From Acidimicrobiaceae bacterium (lineage in GTDB: Bacteria > Actinomycetota > Acidimicrobiia > Acidimicrobiales > UBA8190), in assembly GCA_003151475.1 (NCBI GenBank), contig PLXQ01000074.1, positions 2,742 to 38,680 on the forward strand: 35,939 nt of DNA, given 5' to 3'. Both the position numbers and the translations under genes were made by a program. Under the pieces are notes generated by a model. The model was not told where the DNA came from, did not search any database, and worked only from the letters and a program-made list of their open reading frames with translations. Within the stretch, counting starts at the first letter, position 1; each line of letters opens with the position of its first letter. Positions 1-8,027 of this stretch are shown piece by piece.

Positions 1-873
1 GTGGTGTCCGCCGCCGACGGCCCCATGCCCCAGACGCGTGAGCACGTGCTGCTCGCCCGGCAGGTGGGTGTCCCCTCGATCGTGGTGGCGCTGAACAAGG
101 CCGACATGGTCGACGACGAGGAGCTGCTCGACCTGGTCGAGCTCGAGGTGCGCGAGCTCCTCACCTCCTACGACTTCCCCGGCGATGACGTACCCGTCAT
201 CCGGGTGAGCGCGCTGAAGGCCCTCGAGGGCGACCCCGAGTGGACGGGGAAGATCCTCGAGCTCATGGCGGCGGTGGACGATTACATCCCCGAGCCCGAG
301 CGCCCCATCAACATGCCCTTCCTGATGCCGATCGAGGACGTCATGTCCATCACCGGCCGTGGCACCGTGGTAACCGGCAAGGTGGAGCAGGGCCAGGTGA
401 AGGTGGGCGAGGAGATCGAGATCGTCGGCCTCCGCAACACCCAGAAGACCGTGGTGACGGGCGTCGAGATGTTCCGCAAGCTCCTTGACGAGGGTCGGGC
501 TGGGGACAACATCGGTGCCCTTCTGCGAGGGACGAAGAAGGAAGACGTGGAGCGCGGCCAGGTTCTGGCCAAGCCCGGGTCGATCACCCCGCACACCAAC
601 TTCGAGGCCAACGTCTACGTGCTCACGAAGGAAGAGGGTGGCCGTCACAAGCCCTTCTTCAACAACTACCGGCCGCAGTTCTACTTCCGGACCACGGACG
701 TCACCGGTTCCATCAGCCTGCCCGAGGGCACCGAGATGGTCATGCCCGGCGACAACACCGAGATGACGGTCGAGCTGCAGAAGCCGATCGCCATGGACGA
801 GGGCCTGCTCTTCGCCATCCGTGAGGGTGGACGTACCGTCGGCTCCGGCCGAGTCACCAAGATCCTCAAGTAG
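1..873 (+). CDS. tuf: Elongation factor Tu, 3' part (5' end outside window)
   Basis: This is the GTPase that delivers aminoacyl-tRNA to the ribosomal A site in the cytoplasm. The visible 290 codons begin inside the G domain, shortly after the switch II region. The G4 motif NKAD is at visible residues 32-35. Domain 2 starts with the [14 protein letters not shown] stretch near residue 115, and domain 3 ends with the canonical [13 protein letters not shown] tail. By comparison with the roughly 395-residue family, about 100 N-terminal residues lie upstream of the window. The reading frame is open from base 1, so the first codon is not a start. It is followed after 39 bases by rpsJ, the usual str to S10 junction. 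Identification is certain; only the start is missing. Confidence 0.98.
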   Translation: MVSAADGPMPQTREHVLLARQVGVPSIVVALNKADMVDDEELLDLVELEVRELLTSYDFPGDDVPVIRVSALKALEGDPEWTGKILELMAAVDDYIPEPERPINMPFLMPIEDVMSITGRGTVVTGKVEQGQVKVGEEIEIVGLRNTQKTVVTGVEMFRKLLDEGRAGDNIGALLRGTKKEDVERGQVLAKPGSITPHTNFEANVYVLTKEEGGRHKPFFNNYRPQFYFRTTDVTGSISLPEGTEMVMPGDNTEMTVELQKPIAMDEGLLFAIREGGRTVGSGRVTKILK

Positions 874-912
874 GGGTCGGGGCGACACTGATGGAAATGG
901 GGCGCGACGAAG

Positions 913-1239
913 TTGGCTGACGCAGCACGGCAGAAGATCAGGATCAGGTTGAAGGCCTACGACCACGAGATCCTGGACCAGTCGACGGAGAAGATCGTCC
1001 AGACCGTCTTACGGACCCAGGCCAAGGTGCAGGGTCCGGTGCCTCTCCCCACGGAGAAGCACCGGTACACGGTGATCCGGTCGCCTCACAAGTACAAAGA
1101 CAGCCGGGAGCACTTCGAGATGAGGGTGCACAAGCGCCTGGTCGACATCATCGAGCACACTCCGAAGACGGTGGATTCCCTGCAGCGCCTCGACCTTCCG
1201 GCCGGGGTGGACATCGAGATCAAGATTCAGAACGTCTGA
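913..1239 (+). CDS. rpsJ: 30S ribosomal protein S10
   Basis: S10 is a 30S head protein and, as NusE, a transcription antitermination partner. The 108-residue product has the family core [16 protein letters not shown] near the N terminus, GPVPLPTEK in the middle and the VDIEIKI ending; length is normal (about 102). The start chosen is TTG at 913 because no in-frame ATG or GTG precedes the conserved core. A 9-codon ATG reading frame (891-920) overlaps this start in another frame and could couple initiation. Unusually, the next gene, rplC, does not follow directly but after 293 bases. Confidence 0.95.
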   Translation: MADAARQKIRIRLKAYDHEILDQSTEKIVQTVLRTQAKVQGPVPLPTEKHRYTVIRSPHKYKDSREHFEMRVHKRLVDIIEHTPKTVDSLQRLDLPAGVDIEIKIQNV

Positions 1240-1241
1240 CG

Positions 1242-1274
1242 CCTCCGGGGGGATCTCCCCCCGAGGTGGATTTT
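1242..1274 (+). terminator. Hairpin terminator or attenuator after rpsJ
   Basis: Directly after the rpsJ stop, CCTC-C-GGGGGG pairs with CCCCCC-GAGG around an ATCT loop (1242-1266), a 10-base-pair stem with one bulged C. TTTT follows at 1271-1274. This resembles an intrinsic terminator with a short, offset U tract, so partial termination or attenuation is more likely than a full stop. Confidence 0.5.
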
Positions 1275-1277
1275 CAC

Positions 1278-1306
1278 TGGAAAGCCACGAACTGATGGTG
1301 TAACGT
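1278..1306 (+). promoter_or_regulatory. Candidate promoter for the rplC operon
   Basis: TGGAAA (1278-1283, four of six matches to TTGACA) is followed after 17 bases by TAACGT (1301-1306), which fits the actinobacterial TAnnnT -10 pattern. It lies immediately after the rpsJ hairpin and would give an rplC leader of about 220 bases. Inferred from sequence only. Confidence 0.35.
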
Positions 1307-1314
1307 CGCAGGTC

Positions 1315-1499
1315 GGGCCGATTTCGGGCCCAGTAAGCCGGAACGACGTCTCCGAGCGCCCACCCGCCATGCGGTGGGGACCTCGGGGCAAAACCTGACG
1401 AGCGCTCCACTCGGGTCTCCCGGGCGGAGCGTTGGCATGCGAAGAGGGCGCTGATCCTGGTGCCCTACACCACGGTGACCTGTGGCCGACAGCCGCAGG
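1315..1499 (+). promoter_or_regulatory. Structured 5' leader of rplC
   Basis: This gap between rpsJ and rplC holds no plausible gene but several consecutive inverted repeats. GGGCC/GGCCC pairs at 1315-1331. A longer stem closes with CCGAG (1352-1356) and CTCGG (1382-1386) around CCGC/GCGG. CGCTCC (1403-1408) pairs with GGAGCG (1426-1431), with an inner CGGG/CCCG. CCTG-t-GGC pairs with GCC-g-CAGG at 1479-1499. Ribosomal protein operons are often autoregulated through such leaders (L4 in the E. coli S10 operon is the known case), so a similar role is possible here. I do not recognise a named RNA family. Confidence 0.4.
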
Positions 1500-1532
1500 T
1501 CTCCCCCGAGGACGGAAGGACTTCACGCGACC

Positions 1533-2201
1533 GTGGCCACCAAGGCGATCGTCGGCGAGAAGGTCGGCATGACCCAGGTCTGGGATGAGCAGCACCGTGC
1601 CATACCGGTCACGGTGCTGCGAGTCGCGCCCATGCGGGTGGTACGGGTGAAGACCACCGAGGACGAGGGTTATTCCGCTCTGCAGGTGACCTGGGGCGTG
1701 CGCCGGGCCGGCACCTTGAACAAGCCCGAGCAGGGCCACTACGCCGCCGCCGGGGTCGAACCCGGGCGCCACCTCGTCGAGCTGCGCATCGACGATGCCA
1801 GCGGCTTCGAGGTGGGCCAGCAGCTGACCGCCGACGTCCTGGCCGCCGGGGAGCGGGTGGACGTCATCGCCGTCTCCAAGGGCAAGGGCTTCACCGGGGC
1901 CATGAAGAGGCACAACTTCAAGGGCCAGGGCGCGTCCCACGGCAACCACAAGAAGCACCGGTCACCGGGGTCCATCGGCGCCTGCGCCACGCCCGCCCGT
2001 GTCTTTCGGGGTACGAAGATGGCCGGCCGGATGGGCGGCCAACAGGTCACCTCGCTGAATCTCGAGGTGGTCCAGGCCGATCCCGACAAGGAACTCGTCC
2101 TCGTGAAGGGGGCCGTCCCCGGTCCCCGCGGCGGCATGGTGGTGCTGCGAGACACCGTGAAGGGCACGAGCGGCAGGACCCCGGGCAGGGGTGAATCGTG
2201 A
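1533..2201 (+). CDS. rplC: 50S ribosomal protein L3
   Basis: L3 is an early-assembly 50S protein that reaches toward the peptidyl transferase centre. The 222-residue product starts at GTG 1533 (VATKAIVGEKVGMTQVW) with GGAAGGA at 1514-1520 as ribosome binding site. An in-frame GTG lies further upstream (1482), but the sequence before 1533 does not resemble L3 and falls in the folded leader. The conserved loop KGKGFTGAMKRHNF and GQGASHGNHKKHR, and the later RVFRGTKMAGRMGGQQVT, are intact. It overlaps rplD by four bases (GTGA), which suggests translational coupling. Confidence 0.95.
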   Translation: MATKAIVGEKVGMTQVWDEQHRAIPVTVLRVAPMRVVRVKTTEDEGYSALQVTWGVRRAGTLNKPEQGHYAAAGVEPGRHLVELRIDDASGFEVGQQLTADVLAAGERVDVIAVSKGKGFTGAMKRHNFKGQGASHGNHKKHRSPGSIGACATPARVFRGTKMAGRMGGQQVTSLNLEVVQADPDKELVLVKGAVPGPRGGMVVLRDTVKGTSGRTPGRGES

Positions 2202-3094
2202 GCACGGTCGAGGCCCCGGCCCGCCAGCCGTCGATCATGCGCCGGGAGCGTCCCGCCCCCGAGCGGCGGACGGTCGACCGCCGTCGTATCGACGGCACCG
2301 TCATCGACCAGGTCGTCCTCGCCCCCGAGATCTTCGGCATCGTTCCCAACACGGCGGTGCTCCACCAGGTGGTGACGGCCCAGCTGGCGTCGGCCCGGGC
2401 CGGCACCCAGTCCACCAAGACCCGGGCCGAGCGCGCGGGCGGCGGGGCCAAGCCCTTCCGTCAGAAGGGCACCGGTCGGGCCCGTCAGGGTTCCATCCGC
2501 TCGCCGCAGTGGGTCGGCGGCGGTATCGCCCTCGGACCCAAGCCCCGCTCCTACCGGCAGCGGACGCCCAAGAAGATGATCCGGCTGGCGCTTTACTCGG
2601 CCCTGTCGGACCGCGCCGCGGAGGGCAAGGTCGCTCTCATCGACGAGTGGTCCTTCTCGGTGCCGAAGACGAAGGACGCCGTTGCCGCCCTGGCCGCCCT
2701 GGAGCTGACGGGCCGGGTGCTCGTGGTCCTCGGCCCCGAGGACGGCATCGCCGACCGCTCCCTGGCCAATCTCCAGAACATCCAGACCTTGCAGGTGGCC
2801 GAGCTCAACGCCTACGACATCCTGCGCAGCGACTGGGTCGTCTTCACCGACGCCACCGTGCCCGGCGAGACAGAGACGGCCCCCCCCGCAGCCGGTACCG
2901 CCGAGCCGGCGCGCAAGGCCCCGGCGACCAAGAAGGCGGCCACCACCGTGTCCGACGACTCCGCCGATGCCTCGACCGGTGACGCCGAGCCCGCCGCCGC
3001 TGCCGCCACCACCACCACCACCAAAACCGCCGACACGGCGATCGACAGTCCTGCGGCCGGCGACGACGCCGGTGACGAGGGGAGCGACCGGTGA
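2198..3094 (+). CDS. rplD: 50S ribosomal protein L4 with long C-terminal tail
   Basis: L4 binds 23S rRNA and lines the exit tunnel; in E. coli it also represses its own operon. The L4 core covers about residues 25-218. It has the tunnel-loop signature TKTRAERAGGGAKPFRQKG, then GRARQGSIRSPQWVGGG, and the C-terminal NAYDILRSDWVVFT. Family members usually stop near 205-220 residues. This one continues about 80 residues as a low-complexity Ala/Thr/Asp/Glu tail with a Lys patch (ARKAPATKKAA) and a run of Thr (about residue 270). The start is GTG 2198, overlapping rplC. The tail is in frame and ends on the rplW start, so it is a real extension rather than a frameshift. Confidence 0.96.
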   Translation: MSTVEAPARQPSIMRRERPAPERRTVDRRRIDGTVIDQVVLAPEIFGIVPNTAVLHQVVTAQLASARAGTQSTKTRAERAGGGAKPFRQKGTGRARQGSIRSPQWVGGGIALGPKPRSYRQRTPKKMIRLALYSALSDRAAEGKVALIDEWSFSVPKTKDAVAALAALELTGRVLVVLGPEDGIADRSLANLQNIQTLQVAELNAYDILRSDWVVFTDATVPGETETAPPAAGTAEPARKAPATKKAATTVSDDSADASTGDAEPAAAAATTTTTKTADTAIDSPAAGDDAGDEGSDR

Positions 3095-3384
3095 GGGACC
3101 CGAGCCAGATCCTGCTGCGTCCCGTGGTGTCGGAGAAGTCCTACGCCTTGATGGAGGACGGCGTCTACGTCTTCGTCGTCGCCCCCGACGCCACCCGGAT
3201 CGAGGTCCGGCTGGCCGTGGAGAGCGCCTTCGGTGTGCGGGTGACGAAGGTCAACACGCTCAACCGCAAGGGGAAGCTTCGCCGCAACCGCAGGACGAAC
3301 ACGGTCGGCAAACGGCCCGACACCAAGCGGGCCGTGGTCACGCTGGCCGGCGGCGACCGTATCGACCTGTTCGAGAAGAGCTGA
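3091..3384 (+). CDS. rplW: 50S ribosomal protein L23
   Basis: L23 sits at the exit of the peptide tunnel and docks trigger factor, SRP and the Sec translocon. The 97-residue product has the family features: the N-terminal [16 protein letters not shown], the [16 protein letters not shown] helix and strand, and the basic loop [26 protein letters not shown]. The start is GTG 3091, in a GTGA overlap with the rplD stop, so translation is probably coupled. Length and composition are ordinary, and unlike its neighbours it has no acidic tail. Confidence 0.97.
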   Translation: MRDPSQILLRPVVSEKSYALMEDGVYVFVVAPDATRIEVRLAVESAFGVRVTKVNTLNRKGKLRRNRRTNTVGKRPDTKRAVVTLAGGDRIDLFEKS

Positions 3385-3397
3385 GAGGACGCCACTG

Positions 3398-4234
3398 ATG
3401 CCGTTGCGCAAGCGCAAGCCCACCAGTGCCGGTCGCCGGTTCCAATCCGTCTCGGACTTCTCCGAGATCACCCGCTCGCGCCCCGAGCGCTCCCTCGTCG
3501 TCCCGAAGCCCAGCACCGGCGGCCGCAACAGCTACGGGCGCAAGACGGCCCGGCACCGCGGTGGCGGACACAAGCAGCAGTACCGGATCATCGATTTCAA
3601 GAGGGACAAGGACGGCGTGCCCGCCAAAGTGGCCGCCATCGAGTACGACCCCAACCGCAACGCCCGGATCGCCCTGCTCCACTACTACGACGGGGAGAAG
3701 CGCTACATCCTGGCGCCGGCCACCGTTGGTGTGGGCGACGTGCTGCAGAGCGGTCAGGGATCGGACATCCGTCCCGGCAACGCTCTTCCCCTGCGCTATA
3801 TCCCCGTGGGTTCGACCATCCACAACATCGAGCTGCGCCCGGGTCAGGGCGGGAAGATGGCGCGCGGCGCCGGGATGAGTGCCCAGCTGGTGGCCAAAGA
3901 AGGACTGTTCGCCACCCTGCGGCTGCCCTCCACCGAAATGCGCCGGGTGCCGATCGACTGTCGCGGCACGCTGGGCGAGGTGGGCAACGCCGAGGCCGAG
4001 CTGATCTCCATCGGTAAAGCCGGCCGTAACCGCTGGAAGGGCAAGCGCCCCCAGACCCGCGGAGTGGCCATGAACCCTGTCGACCACCCCCTGGGTGGTG
4101 GCGAGGGCAAGTCTTCGGGTGGCCGTCACCCGGTGTCGCCGTGGGGCAAGCCCGAGGGCCGGACCCGGACGCGGCACAAGCCGTCAGACCAGATGATCGT
4201 GCGCCGTCGCCGTACCCGCGGTGCACGTCGATGA
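3398..4234 (+). CDS. rplB: 50S ribosomal protein L2
   Basis: L2 is needed for subunit association and peptidyl transfer. The 278 residues match the family length. Seen in order are the KPTSAGRR N terminus, [20 protein letters not shown], the OB-like region with [27 protein letters not shown], and the conserved C-terminal [17 protein letters not shown] with the His associated with peptidyl transferase activity. ATG 3398 follows GAGAGGA in the short spacer after rplW. Nothing unusual is visible. Confidence 0.98.
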   Translation: MPLRKRKPTSAGRRFQSVSDFSEITRSRPERSLVVPKPSTGGRNSYGRKTARHRGGGHKQQYRIIDFKRDKDGVPAKVAAIEYDPNRNARIALLHYYDGEKRYILAPATVGVGDVLQSGQGSDIRPGNALPLRYIPVGSTIHNIELRPGQGGKMARGAGMSAQLVAKEGLFATLRLPSTEMRRVPIDCRGTLGEVGNAEAELISIGKAGRNRWKGKRPQTRGVAMNPVDHPLGGGEGKSSGGRHPVSPWGKPEGRTRTRHKPSDQMIVRRRRTRGARR

Positions 4235-4255
4235 CCGGACTCGAGGGGCCACGTC

Positions 4256-4534
4256 ATGCCGCGTAGTTTGAAGAAGGGTCCGTTTGTGGACGACCACCTG
4301 CTCAAGAAGGTGGACGCCCTGAACGCCACGAGCGAGAAGCGTGTGATCAAGACCTGGTCGCGCCGTTCCACCATCATCCCCGACATGGTCGGTCACACCA
4401 TCGCCGTCCATGACGGTCGCAAGCACGTGCCCGTGTACGTGACCGAGTCGATGGTCGGGCACAAGCTCGGGGAGTTCGCACCCACCCGTACCTTCCGGTA
4501 CCACGCCGGACAGGAACGGCAGGCGAGGCGCTGA
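4256..4534 (+). CDS. rpsS: 30S ribosomal protein S19
   Basis: S19 forms a complex with S13 in the 30S head and contacts A-site tRNA. The 92-residue product begins [18 protein letters not shown] and contains [42 protein letters not shown] across the middle, which is the full family signature (positions about 37-78). Length is normal. ATG 4256 is preceded by CGAGGGG. One base separates its stop from rplV. Confidence 0.98.
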   Translation: MPRSLKKGPFVDDHLLKKVDALNATSEKRVIKTWSRRSTIIPDMVGHTIAVHDGRKHVPVYVTESMVGHKLGEFAPTRTFRYHAGQERQARR

Positions 4535-4535
4535 G

Positions 4536-5258
4536 ATGCCCGGCCTGAAGACGAACGAGGTTGCCGGTACCCGGGCCGTCCTGCGGCACTACCGCATGTC
4601 GGCCTACAAGGCGCGCCAGGTTCTCGATCTCGTGCGGGGAAAGGACGTGGACCGCGCCGCGGAGATCCTGCAATCGACGCCGCGCGAAGGTGCCCGGGTG
4701 GTGAGCAAGGTGCTCGCCTCGGCCGTGGCCAATGCCCGCAACAACGACTTTCTCGACCCTGACGACCTGTTCATCTCGGCCTGTTACGCCGATGAGGGGA
4801 CCACCATAAAGCGGTGGCGCCCCCGGGCCCGGGGACGCGCCACCCGTATCCGCAAGCGGACCTGTCACATCACCGTGATCGTGAGCCGGTTGCCCGAGGA
4901 TCGTCTCGAGCGCCGCCGGGCCCGCCAGGCCGACCAGACCACGGCCGTGCGTTCGCGCCGGGTAGCGGCCTCGCGCCGGAGCACCGGGGCGGACGAAGTT
5001 TCGGCCACCCCCACCCGCGCCAGGAAGCGAGCGGCCTCCACCGACCACGAGTTGGTGGAGGACGGGCCCGACGTCGAGGTGACAGACGTCGCATCGGCGG
5101 ACGCAGATACATCGCCGGACGTGACGTCTGTGTCCGACGAAGACACGAGTGATGAAGCGGAGTCGGTGACGGTGGCCGCGGCGGATGACGCCGAGGACGC
5201 CGGGACTGAGCCAGCTGAGACCGAGCCGGCCGACGCCGACGCAGAGGAGAAGGACTGA
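4536..5258 (+). CDS. rplV: 50S ribosomal protein L22 with basic-then-acidic C-terminal tail
   Basis: L22 binds all 23S domains and its hairpin lines the exit tunnel. Residues 1-118 form the normal protein, including [17 protein letters not shown], the SAVANARNN helix and the tunnel hairpin [18 protein letters not shown]. The family normally ends near residue 110-120. Here another 120 residues follow: first Arg/Ala rich (about 119-165, such as LERRRARQ and RARKRAAS), then strongly acidic (about 170-240, ending [11 protein letters not shown]). The frame is continuous and the stop overlaps the rpsC ATG by one base, so the extension is genuine. Its function is unknown. Confidence 0.96.
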   Translation: MPGLKTNEVAGTRAVLRHYRMSAYKARQVLDLVRGKDVDRAAEILQSTPREGARVVSKVLASAVANARNNDFLDPDDLFISACYADEGTTIKRWRPRARGRATRIRKRTCHITVIVSRLPEDRLERRRARQADQTTAVRSRRVAASRRSTGADEVSATPTRARKRAASTDHELVEDGPDVEVTDVASADADTSPDVTSVSDEDTSDEAESVTVAAADDAEDAGTEPAETEPADADAEEKD

Positions 5259-6259
5259 TGGGCCAGAAGGTCAACCCCTACGGGTTCCGCCTCGGTGTGA
5301 CCACCGACTGGAAGTCGCGCTGGTTCGAGGAGCGCAACTACCAGGATTTCGTCGTCGAGGACTGGAAGATCCGGGACTACCTCACGTCGCAGCTCGAGTC
5401 AGCGGCCGTGAGCCGTATCGAGATCGAGCGGACGCGTGATCGCCTGCGGGTCGACATCCACACGGCCCGGCCCGGCATCGTGATCGGCCGGCGCGGCTCC
5501 GAGGCCGACCGCCTCAAGAAAAAGCTTGAGGACATCACCGGCCTGCGCAACCGGATCCAGTTGAACATCCAGGAGATCAAGCAGCCCGAGCTCGACGCCG
5601 CCCTCATCGCCCAGAGCATCGCCGACCAGTTGGCCCGACGGGTCGCCTTCCGGCGGGCCATGAAGCGGGCCATGCAGACGGTGACCAAGGCCGGCGCCCT
5701 CGGTGTCCGCGTGCAGTGCTCGGGCCGCCTCGGTGGATCGGAGATGGCCCGCAAGGAGGGTTACCGCGAGGGACGCGTCCCGCTGCACACGCTGCGGGCC
5801 GATATCGACTACGGATTCCGCGAGGCCAAGACCACTTTCGGCCGTATCGGCGTAAAGGTCTGGATCTACAAGGGCGACATCCTGCCCTACAAGCTTTCGA
5901 CCGAGGACAAGATCTCGCGCGAGGCGGCCATGGCCGCCGGTGAGACCTCCGGACAGTCGGGCCCCCGCCGCCTCGTTACCGCCGGTGGCGGTCGTCGTCG
6001 GGCCGAGCAGGGCGAGCCCGGCAGTGCGCCGGCCGAGGAAGACGCCGGTCCCACCGAGACGCCCAAAGACGTGGTCGATACCGATACCGATACCGATACC
6101 GATACCGAGGCCACCACGGCCACGGCCCCGTTGCCGGGCACGCCGGCCACCGGGGAGCCCGACGACCTCGAGCGCCTTCTGGCCGAGGAAGAAGAGATCG
6201 AGCGCCGGACGCGTAACGAACATCACGAGACGCCGCACTTCCGCAAGGAGTCGGACTGA
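5258..6259 (+). CDS. rpsC: 30S ribosomal protein S3 with linker and charged C-terminal helix
   Basis: S3 sits at the mRNA entry channel. Residues 1-215 are the standard protein: [19 protein letters not shown], the KH domain with [10 protein letters not shown], and the C-terminal domain with [21 protein letters not shown] and [11 protein letters not shown]. Most bacterial S3 proteins end at about 210-280 residues; this one has 333. The extra part is a flexible linker containing five Asp-Thr pairs encoded by a hexamer repeat. It is followed by a charged segment (about 300-333) that looks helical, with [19 protein letters not shown], ending in His/Glu/Lys. ATG 5258 overlaps the rplV stop. Confidence 0.96.
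   Translation: MGQKVNPYGFRLGVTTDWKSRWFEERNYQDFVVEDWKIRDYLTSQLESAAVSRIEIERTRDRLRVDIHTARPGIVIGRRGSEADRLKKKLEDITGLRNRIQLNIQEIKQPELDAALIAQSIADQLARRVAFRRAMKRAMQTVTKAGALGVRVQCSGRLGGSEMARKEGYREGRVPLHTLRADIDYGFREAKTTFGRIGVKVWIYKGDILPYKLSTEDKISREAAMAAGETSGQSGPRRLVTAGGGRRRAEQGEPGSAPAEEDAGPTETPKDVVDTDTDTDTDTEATTATAPLPGTPATGEPDDLERLLAEEEEIERRTRNEHHETPHFRKESD
6077..6106 (+). repeat. GATACC hexamer, five perfect tandem copies
   Basis: Five exact copies of GATACC run from 6077 to 6106 inside rpsC and encode (Asp-Thr)5. All copies use identical codons, which suggests recent slippage expansion rather than selected codon choice. The unit is a multiple of three, so copy number can change without shifting the frame. 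Confidence 0.95.
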
Positions 6260-6696
6260 TGTTGATGCCCCGGAAGGTCAAGCACCGCAAGCAGCAGCGC
6301 GGCCGTCTCCACGGTCAGGCCAAGGGCGGCACCACGATCACCTTCGGCGACTTCGGGATCCAGGCGCTCGAGCCGGCCTGGCTCACCCAGCGCCAGATCG
6401 AGGCGGCCCGAATCGCCATGACCCGCCACGTGAAGCGTGGTGGGAAGGTCTGGATCCGCGTCTTTCCGGACAAGCCGGTCACCCAGAAGCCGGCCGAGAC
6501 GCGTATGGGATCGGGCAAGGGCAACCCCGAGCACTGGGTCGCCGTCGTGCGCCCGGGCCGCATTCTGTTCGAGTTGGCGGGTGTGGAGCGCGATCTGGCC
6601 AAGGCTGCCATGGAGCGCGCCATCCAGAAGCTGCCGTTCAAGGCCCGCTTCGTCGTCCGTCCCGGTACCCACGGGACGGCCGAGGTGGAGGTCTAG
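6259..6696 (+). CDS. rplP: 50S ribosomal protein L16
   Basis: L16 organises the A-site region of the 50S. The 145 residues start [17 protein letters not shown], a typical L16 beginning. They include [25 protein letters not shown], then [26 protein letters not shown] and a normal C terminus. ATG 6259 overlaps the rpsC stop by one base (TGATG). A second ATG two codons later is possible but the first matches the family. Nothing odd is visible. Confidence 0.97.
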   Translation: MLMPRKVKHRKQQRGRLHGQAKGGTTITFGDFGIQALEPAWLTQRQIEAARIAMTRHVKRGGKVWIRVFPDKPVTQKPAETRMGSGKGNPEHWVAVVRPGRILFELAGVERDLAKAAMERAIQKLPFKARFVVRPGTHGTAEVEV

Positions 6697-6698
6697 CC

Positions 6699-7079
6699 AT
6701 GCCCACGGCGATCGAACTGCGTGAGCTCGAGGATGATGAGCTCGAGAACCGGCTGTCGGAGTATCGCCGCGAGATGTTGAACCTGCGGTTCCAACTGGCC
6801 ACCGGTCAGCTGGACAACTTCTCGCGGTTGAACGCCGCCAAGCGCAACGTGGCCCGCGTCCTCACCATCCTGCGCGATCGAGAGATCGCGCTGGCCGAGG
6901 GACGCGACTTCGGGCCGGTGATCCTGGAGCACCCGGTGAGGCCCCCCCGGCGAGCCGCGCAGACGACGGTCGACGACACCGCAGACGATGACATCGATGA
7001 CGTTGTCGACGCCGAGGTGGTCGAGCCCGACGAGGACGAACCGGGCGCGGCTGTCGGCGACGACGAGGAGGACGAGTGA
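6699..7079 (+). CDS. rpmC: 50S ribosomal protein L29 with acidic C-terminal tail
   Basis: L29 lies beside L23 at the tunnel exit. Residues 1-67 are the normal two-helix protein ([36 protein letters not shown], then [13 protein letters not shown]). The family usually ends at 60-80 residues. Here 126 residues are encoded, and the last 40 contain 20 Asp or Glu, ending GDDEEDE. ATG 6699 lies two bases after the rplP stop. The same frame is open far upstream through rplP and rpsC, but that is GC-rich shadow and not L29-like. Confidence 0.95.
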   Translation: MPTAIELRELEDDELENRLSEYRREMLNLRFQLATGQLDNFSRLNAAKRNVARVLTILRDREIALAEGRDFGPVILEHPVRPPRRAAQTTVDDTADDDIDDVVDAEVVEPDEDEPGAAVGDDEEDE

Positions 7080-7354
7080 TGGCCGAAGAAGAGACTCCCA
7101 CCGAGCGCAACGGGCGCAAGGTCCGCGAGGGCCTGGTGGTCTCCGACAAGATGCAGTCCACCGTGGTGGTGGCTGTCGTCGAGCGCGTTCGTCACCGCCG
7201 CTACGGAAAGACCGTGCAGCGCACCACCCGGCTCTACGCCCACGACGAGGCCAATAACGCCAAGTTGGGTGACCGGGTCCGGGTCATGGAGACGCGTCCT
7301 CTGTCCAAGCTCAAGCGCTGGCGCGTCACCGATGTTCTCGAGCGTGCCCGATGA
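7079..7354 (+). CDS. rpsQ: 30S ribosomal protein S17
   Basis: S17 is a primary 16S-binding OB-fold protein. The 91-residue product has [20 protein letters not shown] near residues 14-33, then [18 protein letters not shown] and the conserved [21 protein letters not shown] chose ATG 7079, which overlaps the rpmC stop in TGATG. GTG 7076, one codon earlier, is an equally coupled alternative. It overlaps rplN by four bases. Confidence 0.96.
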   Translation: MAEEETPTERNGRKVREGLVVSDKMQSTVVVAVVERVRHRRYGKTVQRTTRLYAHDEANNAKLGDRVRVMETRPLSKLKRWRVTDVLERAR

Positions 7355-7719
7355 TCCAGCAGGAGTCGAGGCTCAAGGTGGCGGACAACTCCGGCGCACG
7401 CGAGGTCCTGTGCATCAAGGTGCTCGGGGGATCGCGTCGGCGCTACGCCGGCATCGGCGACGTCTTCGTGGCCACCGTGAAGGACGCCATACCCGGTGCC
7501 GCGGTCAAGAAGGGCGAGGTCGTGCGGTGTGTCGTCGTGCGTACGGCGAAGGAACGCCGCCGGCCCGACGGCAGCTATATCCGGTTCGACGAGAACGCCG
7601 CCGTGCTGATCAACGATGCGCAGCAACCGCGCGGAACCCGGATCTTCGGACCGGTGGGTCGCGAGCTGCGTGACAAGAGGTTCATGAGGATTGTTTCGCT
7701 TGCCCCGGAGGTGCTGTGA
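7351..7719 (+). CDS. rplN: 50S ribosomal protein L14
   Basis: L14 is at the subunit interface, forms a bridge with 16S rRNA and is the docking site of the silencing factor RsfS. The 122-residue product is full length and begins [27 protein letters not shown]. It contains [26 protein letters not shown] and the ending [23 protein letters not shown] 7351 overlaps the rpsQ stop (ATGA). No irregularities are visible. Confidence 0.98.
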   Translation: MIQQESRLKVADNSGAREVLCIKVLGGSRRRYAGIGDVFVATVKDAIPGAAVKKGEVVRCVVVRTAKERRRPDGSYIRFDENAAVLINDAQQPRGTRIFGPVGRELRDKRFMRIVSLAPEVL

Positions 7720-8027
7720 TGCGGATTCGCAAAGGTGACACCGTGCAGGTTCTGAGTGGGAAGAACCGTGGCAAGCGCGGGCAGGTCATGGTGGCGCTTC
7801 CCGAGGTCGGCAAGGTGATCGTCGACGGCGCCAACCTGTCCAAGCGCCATACGAAGCAACGAGGCGCCACCATGCAGGGTGGGATCATCGACAAGGACAT
7901 GCCCCTGCCGGTGTCCGCCGTGGCCATCGTCTGCCCGGTGGACGGCCCCACCCGGATCGGTATGCGGTTCGACGAGACGGGCCGCAAGGTCCGGATCTGC
8001 CGCAAATGCGGGACGGAGCTCGGATGA
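7719..8027 (+). CDS. rplX: 50S ribosomal protein L24
   Basis: L24 starts 50S assembly and lies near the tunnel exit. The 102-residue product has the KOW motif at the N terminus ([22 protein letters not shown]), [11 protein letters not shown] in the middle, and a C terminus [12 protein letters not shown]. That last part holds one CxxC pair (C94, C97) with an isolated C72, so a full zinc site is not evident. ATG 7719 overlaps the rplN stop; GTG 7716 is an alternative one codon upstream. Confidence 0.96.
   Translation: MRIRKGDTVQVLSGKNRGKRGQVMVALPEVGKVIVDGANLSKRHTKQRGATMQGGIIDKDMPLPVSAVAIVCPVDGPTRIGMRFDETGRKVRICRKCGTELG

Noticed and set aside
1482..1532. Longer L3 starting at GTG 1482
   Set aside because: The extra 17 residues are not L3-like and overlap a leader hairpin; GTG 1533 has a good ribosome binding site and the family N terminus.
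1240..1532. Possible tRNA or known riboswitch in the rpsJ-rplC gap
   Set aside because: No cloverleaf, T-loop GTTCGAA-type motif or recognised riboswitch core was found; only unassigned hairpins.
2852..3094. L4 tail as a frameshift artefact
   Set aside because: Codon usage keeps the same GC-rich third-position pattern, and the frame ends exactly in a GTGA overlap with rplW.
6077..6106. Short repeats considered as a CRISPR array
   Set aside because: The units are 6 bases with no spacers and encode a regular dipeptide within S3.
5940..6698. Upstream extension of the L29 frame through rpsC and rplP
   Set aside because: The frame is open by GC bias only; S3 and L16 are certain in the other frames and L29 begins at 6699.
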